Below, piece after piece: positions 59,486 to 64,000 of a stretch of 64,000 nucleotides of DNA. The position numbers and the translations under genes are program-made. Below the pieces are notes generated by a model. That model was not told the DNA's origin. It saw only the letters and a list, made by a program, of their open reading frames with translations, and did no database searches. Origin of the DNA: an uncultured Ruminococcus sp. (GTDB taxonomy: Bacteria; Bacillota; Clostridia; Oscillospirales; Ruminococcaceae); NCBI GenBank assembly GCA_900543145.1, contig UQPZ01000001.1, positions 330,301 through 394,300 on the forward strand. Reading direction: 5' to 3'. The number at the start of each line of letters is the position of its first letter. The stretch's first letter is position 1.

Positions 59486-60352
59486 CTATTCCTTTACGGT
59501 TATTATCCAGCCTCCGCAGTTATCGGAAGACACTGTCGTTTCAGAGCCTTCAGGAACTCTGACAAGCTCGCCTTTCTGACGTGAAATTATGTATCCGCCG
59601 TATCTATAGAACTTACCGCATTCAAGACTATCAAAATATTCTTCAAGCGTTTCATACTCACGGCTTATTATCTCCGAATGAGGCAGACCAACATATCTTA
59701 TATGCCACGGCTCATATTCTATTCCCGTAACATCTTTTTTCAAAAGCGGGTATCTTATTATAAAACCATATTCCCCGCATTTTGAATTTACAAACTGTCC
59801 TGCGTCTGACTTAAGAAATCCCATTCCGGCATATCCGTCGGTATATACGTCAAGAGCTAATCCTGTCTGATGCTCGCTTGAGCCGGCTGACATAGCCGTA
59901 TCGGAACCCTGCTCAGACAATATTTCCTCCTGCTCCTGTGCAGTACGGAATGAGGAGATTATGTAGAGCGGTTCTCCGGTATTCTTCTTTACTGCGTCTG
60001 ACAGCTCCTCAAACGCCTGCTCTGCACAGCGGTTTATCATTGCTCCGCTGTTCTTGTAGTCAACAATCTCGGCTTTAAAGCTACTGCCAAGGGTATAATC
60101 GCAGTTTACCAGCATAAGACTTTGATTTACAGTACAGCCGTTGTGCTCAAGCTCATTTATATACATACTTTTAAGAGTCAGAGAGCTTTCGCTTATCTCA
60201 GTAACATCTGCGCTTTTACTCAGCTGAATGAACTCATGCTTTACAATAAACCTGAGATCAGGCCGAAGCGCAAACAATCCTCCGACAGCGGCAGCAGCAA
60301 GCACAGCCAAAATCAGAATCACCCTGCAAAATCGCTTTTTTCTTACAAACAT
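59486..60352 (-). CDS. M15B D-alanyl-D-alanine carboxypeptidase (VanY-like)
   Basis: The 288-aa protein has an N-terminal membrane helix (about 8-30) and an extracytoplasmic M15 peptidase domain with SSEHQTGLALDV (SxHxxGxAxD zinc ligands) and EPWHIRYVG (catalytic Glu and third ligand His). It trims the terminal D-Ala of peptidoglycan stem peptides. It is the third gene after the response regulator and kinase, a VanRS-Y-like set, but no vanHAX is seen, so wall homeostasis is more likely than resistance. The start at 60352 is likely (AAAGGA upstream); 60361 and 60364 are alternatives. Confidence 0.88.
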   Translation of the reverse strand: MFVRKKRFCRVILILAVLAAAAVGGLFALRPDLRFIVKHEFIQLSKSADVTEISESSLTLKSMYINELEHNGCTVNQSLMLVNCDYTLGSSFKAEIVDYKNSGAMINRCAEQAFEELSDAVKKNTGEPLYIISSFRTAQEQEEILSEQGSDTAMSAGSSEHQTGLALDVYTDGYAGMGFLKSDAGQFVNSKCGEYGFIIRYPLLKKDVTGIEYEPWHIRYVGLPHSEIISREYETLEEYFDSLECGKFYRYGGYIISRQKGELVRVPEGSETTVSSDNCGGWIITVKE

Positions 60353-60374
60353 TTTTGTCATCATCCTTTATATT

Positions 60375-60409
60375 TTCCGGAGGACATCTGATATAGATAT
60401 CCTCCGGAA
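60375..60409 (-). promoter_or_regulatory. Intercistronic hairpin, kinase / M15 peptidase
   Basis: A 14-bp stem with one G-T pair (60375-60388 with 60396-60409), loop of 7. There is no T run, so it is not a classic terminator. It sits 23 bp before the peptidase start. Confidence 0.55.
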
Positions 60410-60415
60410 TTCTCT

Positions 60416-62977
60416 TTATTCTGAAGTTTTTACAAAACCGTCTGAATCTGTAGATTTCTGAAACAGAAGCACTGCCTTGAAAACGTCGCCGTCCAGCTCG
60501 ATACGGAATACTCCGCCGCAGGCTTCCGTAAAGGTTTTTGCTATTGAAAGTCCGAGACCGTTTCCTCCGTCAGTTCTGGATTTATCTCCTCTTGTAAACC
60601 TCTCGGTTATTTCGTCAGGAGTAAAATTCATTTCATAGCTTGCAGTATTCTTCATTTCAAGTCTAATATAATTCTTCTCTTCTTTAAGATCAATAAATAT
60701 TCTCGTACCGTCCATTGAATAGTTCAGAGCGTTATCTATCAGGTTCTGGAACACCCTGTACAGCTTGTTTCCGTCAGCAGTTATAATCGCAGACTTAGCT
60801 TCTGTATTTATTTTCATCTGCCTTCCGCTTTTTTCTATTTTATCCTGTGCGTCAGCAAGAGCCTGATTAAGAAGGATTACAGCGTCCAATTTCTCCATAT
60901 CTATATCCACTCCGCTGGTCGCTTTAGCAAGTGAAAATACGTCTGCCACAATATTTTTAAGCTTTTCAGATTTCTGCTCCAGTATCTTTACATAATCCAT
61001 AGCTTCAGGCGGCAGATCCTCCGATTTAAGCAGGTCGATATAGCTTATAATTGAAGTAAGAGGCGTTTTCAGATCATGTGAAACATTTGTAACAAGCTCT
61101 ATCTTCATTCTTTCCGACTGAACCTGTTTTTCAACGGTATCCTTAATATTCTTTGAGATCTCAGACAGCTTTATACTGTCTGAGTATACAGGAGAGGTAA
61201 CAGGAATATCGCTGTCAGGCTCATCTCCCCTGCTCATCTGGTCTATCTGAATATCAAGCCTGTTAATATCTCTGTATATCCTGAATTCCGTAATAATGAA
61301 CCATATAAAATATACGATCCAAGCTATAATTGAAATTACCGCCAATCCCGAGTTTAATCCTGATCTGTAATAATCATAGTCGTCCTCATACGAATAATGC
61401 TGAACGCCGTAGCTCATTATAATTATCAGCACTTCCGCAGCTGTAACCCCTGCAAATATCCATTGTCTTATATACAGCTTTCTTGCAACTGTCTGGCTGC
61501 TGTATTTTTCAAACAATCCCCATGACCTGAGCTTTTCTCCGGACCATCTCAGAAATCCCTTGAACAGCTTGAATACATAGAAATCCCTCCAGAAGCTATG
61601 GACCTTCAGCTTGCTGACCGCACCAAGCAGGAATCCAAGTCCCGCTGCACTTATAAAAGTAACCGCACCCCCGAGACACCAATACGAATAGGGTCTTGGA
61701 ATATCGAAAAGATTTTTTATTATTCTTAACCAGCCAGAATATTCGCTGAGAATAACCCCGGCAAATGCCAGAGACATTATCATTCCAATTACAAGAAACT
61801 CAGTATGCCATCTTCCGAAAATAACGGCGTAACGCCATTTTTGGTTATTTTCTCCGCAGTACCCGCATACCGCAATAAGATATACAACACATATCAGCAG
61901 CACAAGAGAAGCGGCGATGATCTTTACTGTAAGTTTATTTTTCAGATCAACGCTTTTATTAAATCTCGCTTCTGCCGCCGCAAGCTTTTCCTGATTCGGC
62001 GATATCATAACGATCATATCCTCGTCGTCGAGAAGATTAAATTTATAACCCTCCAGATCCTCTATAGATATATCTGCGTATAGCTTTCCGTCTTCGTTGT
62101 AAGATTCATAATAATCGTTGTAGTCCTCCAATTTTTCTTTGCTGATAAGAACCTTTTTATATCCGTTGATAATATATGCCTTTGAAGCGTCATTTATATC
62201 AAAGTCGTAAATATACAGATCGTCGTAAGGCCCGTAGCAGGATATATATCTTCCATAACTGTCATACCCCGACCATCCTACAGGTATTGAATACATACTG
62301 TATATTTCCTGCTCCGTAAAATTTCCGTCGCTGGCGCTCCAATGATCTGATGTAATAAAATAATCCATGGAATTGTCATTGCTCTGATAATTTTCGTCAT
62401 TTTCCGCCGTATTTTTATATCTGGTATACCAGCAGCTTCTTTCTTTCTGAAAGTCTTTAATATCATTCTGATCGGCAATAATTCCCGTCATTTCTTCAAT
62501 ATTAGTGATTACGCTGTTACCGAAGCAAACATAGTAATCAAAAAAACTGCTTTCTATAACCGGAGTTCTGTTATTGCTGTATATATTTATAATATTAGAA
62601 TATTCATAGCTTTTCAGAGCACGCATGAAATTTTTGTACAAATCTTCGCTGCCCTGAAATTCTCCGTTCTTACAGTTTCTGAGATAAACCGTAGCAGTAG
62701 TGCAGAGCGCCTGATACAGATTGTTCTTACTTGAGATAAATTCCTCGCTGGAAGTATATCTGTCCTCAAAGAAATAGCCAGAATTATTTCCGTTCTCGTC
62801 ATGCTGAAAAGCCCAGCCGAGGATACACACACCCATAGCGCAGGTCAGAAGAAACGCCAGCGTTCTCATCATGCCGGAAGTCAGAACAGCCTTAAACCTA
62901 CCGAAATTTTTCTTTTTTTCATTATTACTGCCTTCGTTTAATTCCTCTGTATCAGATTTTTTCGATTTTATATCCAA
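60416..62977 (-). CDS. Membrane sensor histidine kinase (VanS-like)
   Basis: The 853-aa kinase has an N-terminal membrane helix (about 34-56), a large extracytoplasmic domain (about 60-345, rich in Y, N and D), five further membrane helices (about 350-570) and a cytoplasmic HAMP-less linker, then HisKA with the phospho-His in NVSHDLKTPLTSI (about 634) and a HATPase domain with NLIDNALNYS and GGNGLGLSI. The start is TTG at 62977, with AGGTGG 9 nt upstream; it overlaps the response-regulator gene by 26 nt. The large ectodomain is unlike typical VanS and may bind a different ligand. Confidence 0.9.
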   Translation of the reverse strand: MDIKSKKSDTEELNEGSNNEKKKNFGRFKAVLTSGMMRTLAFLLTCAMGVCILGWAFQHDENGNNSGYFFEDRYTSSEEFISSKNNLYQALCTTATVYLRNCKNGEFQGSEDLYKNFMRALKSYEYSNIINIYSNNRTPVIESSFFDYYVCFGNSVITNIEEMTGIIADQNDIKDFQKERSCWYTRYKNTAENDENYQSNDNSMDYFITSDHWSASDGNFTEQEIYSMYSIPVGWSGYDSYGRYISCYGPYDDLYIYDFDINDASKAYIINGYKKVLISKEKLEDYNDYYESYNEDGKLYADISIEDLEGYKFNLLDDEDMIVMISPNQEKLAAAEARFNKSVDLKNKLTVKIIAASLVLLICVVYLIAVCGYCGENNQKWRYAVIFGRWHTEFLVIGMIMSLAFAGVILSEYSGWLRIIKNLFDIPRPYSYWCLGGAVTFISAAGLGFLLGAVSKLKVHSFWRDFYVFKLFKGFLRWSGEKLRSWGLFEKYSSQTVARKLYIRQWIFAGVTAAEVLIIIMSYGVQHYSYEDDYDYYRSGLNSGLAVISIIAWIVYFIWFIITEFRIYRDINRLDIQIDQMSRGDEPDSDIPVTSPVYSDSIKLSEISKNIKDTVEKQVQSERMKIELVTNVSHDLKTPLTSIISYIDLLKSEDLPPEAMDYVKILEQKSEKLKNIVADVFSLAKATSGVDIDMEKLDAVILLNQALADAQDKIEKSGRQMKINTEAKSAIITADGNKLYRVFQNLIDNALNYSMDGTRIFIDLKEEKNYIRLEMKNTASYEMNFTPDEITERFTRGDKSRTDGGNGLGLSIAKTFTEACGGVFRIELDGDVFKAVLLFQKSTDSDGFVKTSE

Positions 62978-63653
62978 TGCCCCACACCACCTTTAAATAT
63001 TTCGGTTCACGAGGATTTATCTCTATCTTTTCACGGATATGGCGTATATGTACCATAACCGTATTTTCTACAGCATAAGCGTCCTCGTTCCATACCTTTG
63101 AGTAGATCTCCTCCGCTGAAAAGATCCTTCCCGCATTGCGCATAAGGAGTTCCATTATTTTCAGCTCGGTAGCCGTCAGCTTGACCTGCTCTCCGTCTAC
63201 CTCCAGTGTTTTGGCGGAGGTATCGAGAGCAAGTCCGCCTATTTTTATTATATCCGTTTTGTTTGTGTCTGCTGAGCCTAAATGAAGATAACGCCGCAGG
63301 TTTGACTTAACTCTTGCAACAAGCTCCATAGGATTATACGGCTTTGTAATGTAATCGTCTGCGCCCATAGAAAGTCCGAGAACCTTGTCGGTGTCCTCCG
63401 ATTTAGCCGAAAGAACAAGGATAGGAATATTTCTTGTGGCTCTTATTTTCATCATTGCCGAAAGTCCGTCAAGCTTAGGCATCATTATATCGATAAGAAT
63501 AAGATTTATATTTCTGTTGGAGGCAAGCTTGTCGAGAGCGTCAAGTCCGTCGTACGCACGGATCACCTCGAAATCCTCCTTCTCAAGCAGCTTTGCAATA
63601 GCCGCAACAATATCCTTATCGTCATCAACAACCAGAATACAGCCGTTTTCCAT
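62952..63653 (-). CDS. OmpR/PhoB-family response regulator (VanR-like)
   Basis: The 233-aa protein has an intact receiver (acidic pair VDDDKD, phospho-Asp in ILIDIMMPKLDG at about residue 55, Lys in YITKPYNP) and a C-terminal winged-helix DNA-binding domain (KIMELLMRNAGRIFSAEEIY, VHIRHIREKIE). It is first in the operon with the sensor kinase and the M15 peptidase, so it probably controls wall-related genes. The start is preceded by AAAGGA. Confidence 0.94.
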   Translation of the reverse strand: MENGCILVVDDDKDIVAAIAKLLEKEDFEVIRAYDGLDALDKLASNRNINLILIDIMMPKLDGLSAMMKIRATRNIPILVLSAKSEDTDKVLGLSMGADDYITKPYNPMELVARVKSNLRRYLHLGSADTNKTDIIKIGGLALDTSAKTLEVDGEQVKLTATELKIMELLMRNAGRIFSAEEIYSKVWNEDAYAVENTVMVHIRHIREKIEINPREPKYLKVVWGIGYKIEKI

Positions 63654-63746
63654 TTAAGCTCAATCCTTTCTTTCTACAATAGAATTATAAAGTACACTTT
63701 TTAAGTTCAACCCGATATATTTCTTAAAAATATCTTAACCATGATT

Positions 63747-63775
63747 ATTATAACACACATAAAGGCTGTTTACAA
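63747..63775 (-). promoter_or_regulatory. Promoter of the response regulator operon
   Basis: TTGTAA (63770-63775), 17-bp spacer, TATAAT (63747-63752) on the minus strand. A second candidate TTGAAC/TATAAT pair nearer the gene has only a 15-bp spacer. Confidence 0.55.
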
Positions 63776-63780
63776 CAAAA

Positions 63781-63800
63781 AACGGCGCGTCTGCGCCGTT
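63781..63800 (-). terminator. Terminator of the fibronectin-III gene
   Basis: An 8-bp perfect stem (63781-63788 with 63793-63800), loop of 4, then TTTTTTGTTG on the minus strand. Confidence 0.8.
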
Positions 63801-63807
63801 TTCTCAG

Positions 63808-64000
63808 TTATTTCTTCGTCCTGACGGTTTTTACTCCGCTCCATGCTCCCAAGGCGTTCGTTCCGCCTCCGTTTGACTTGTACGCTAGCGCTCGGTATTT
63901 ATACGAGGTATTCCTTTTTAGTCCTCTGATCTTTAGCTCCTCTGATCCCTTTACCAGCTTTACAGTCTTCCACGTCTTCCCTCCGTCGCTTGACTGCTGT
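63808..64000 (-). CDS. C-terminal end of a fibronectin type III domain protein
   Basis: Only the last 64 codons are in the window; the gene continues past the right edge. The visible segment has SSDGGKTWKTVKLV, then LKIRGLKRNTSYKYRALAY, the (L/V)-x-G-L-x-x-x-T-x-Y-x-(Y/F)-x-(V/A)-x-A/Y pattern of a fibronectin III domain, followed by a short basic tail ending KTVRTKK. Such domains are common in secreted or cell-surface glycosidases and adhesins of gut Firmicutes. No more can be said about the full protein. Confidence 0.65.
   Translation of the reverse strand, partial: QQSSDGGKTWKTVKLVKGSEELKIRGLKRNTSYKYRALAYKSNGGGTNALGAWSGVKTVRTKK

Noticed and set aside
1..64000. CRISPR array, prophage or insertion sequence
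   Set aside because: No regularly spaced direct repeats, phage structural genes, integrase or transposase frames were seen.

Overview
This 64-kb window is a chromosomal segment of a low-GC, endospore-forming member of the Clostridia. The organism call rests on spoIIGA, sigE, sigG, spoIVA, a sipL-type morphogenetic gene and a YlmC/YmxH gene, together with AGGAGG-type ribosome binding sites and near-consensus TTGNNN-17-TATAAT promoters, often with TGn extensions. The gene style fits a Ruminococcus/Oscillospiraceae-like gut anaerobe, which is an inference. I see no insertion sequence, prophage, CRISPR array or rRNA operon. Most of the window is core genome.

Layout. 1-2165: gatA (partial) and gatC, then a lysA-family decarboxylase. 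2269-7372: an operon-like run of a DUF951 gene, prfA, tsaC, coaE, a lytic transglycosylase and an M18 aminopeptidase. 7388-13183: a split sporulation sigma locus. spoIIGA-sigE reads rightward; rpsB-tsf, a ylmC-like gene, a Spo0A-like gene and sigG read leftward. 13223-19337: SPFH/NfeD, prmA with a PII-like gene, and sipL-spoIVA. 19553-28776: metA, then a five-gene operon recJ-relA-MBL hydrolase-hemZ-rlmD. 28874-33869: rplM-rpsI, an ABC-transporter/LytTR/DUF3021 cassette and an unknown membrane protein. 34240-41174: a second Spo0A-like regulator, a hairpin-rich repeat-like stretch, an FAD oxidoreductase, cdaA-cdaR, a cysteine desulfurase/DUF3343 pair and a parS-like palindrome. 42037-48287: a small membrane ORF with ung, a GGDEF/EAL protein, Asp23-fakA, a ZIP transporter and tRNA-Leu. 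48307-58079 is the most accessory-looking part: Fe-alcohol dehydrogenase, a broken cyclophilin-like gene, DUF3737, LysR, D-lactate dehydrogenase and a very large multi-PAS hybrid kinase. 58392-64000: a candidate small RNA, pyrE, a VanRS-like system with an M15 peptidase, and the end of a fibronectin-III protein.

How the genes work together. Sporulation is the dominant theme. SpoIIGA and pro-SigE form the mother-cell switch, SigG is the late forespore factor (its promoter looks SigF-type), and SpoIVA with SipL build the coat basement layer. Second-messenger genes are also common: relA for (p)ppGpp, cdaA/cdaR for c-di-AMP, and an EAL protein for c-di-GMP breakdown.

Most notable observations: (1) two Spo0A-like proteins with a Spo0A-type DNA-binding domain but no phospho-acceptor Asp, each preceded by the same 0A-box-like heptamer about 77 bp upstream of its -35 element; (2) a LytTR regulator whose expected start codon is ATA; (3) a parS-like 22-bp palindrome; (4) an unannotated 34-codon membrane ORF ahead of ung; (5) a promoter-to-terminator unit of about 120 nt that looks like an sRNA; (6) a cyclophilin-like gene broken by an internal deletion. 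None is proven to be a new system. The Spo0A-like pair is the best candidate for undescribed regulation.
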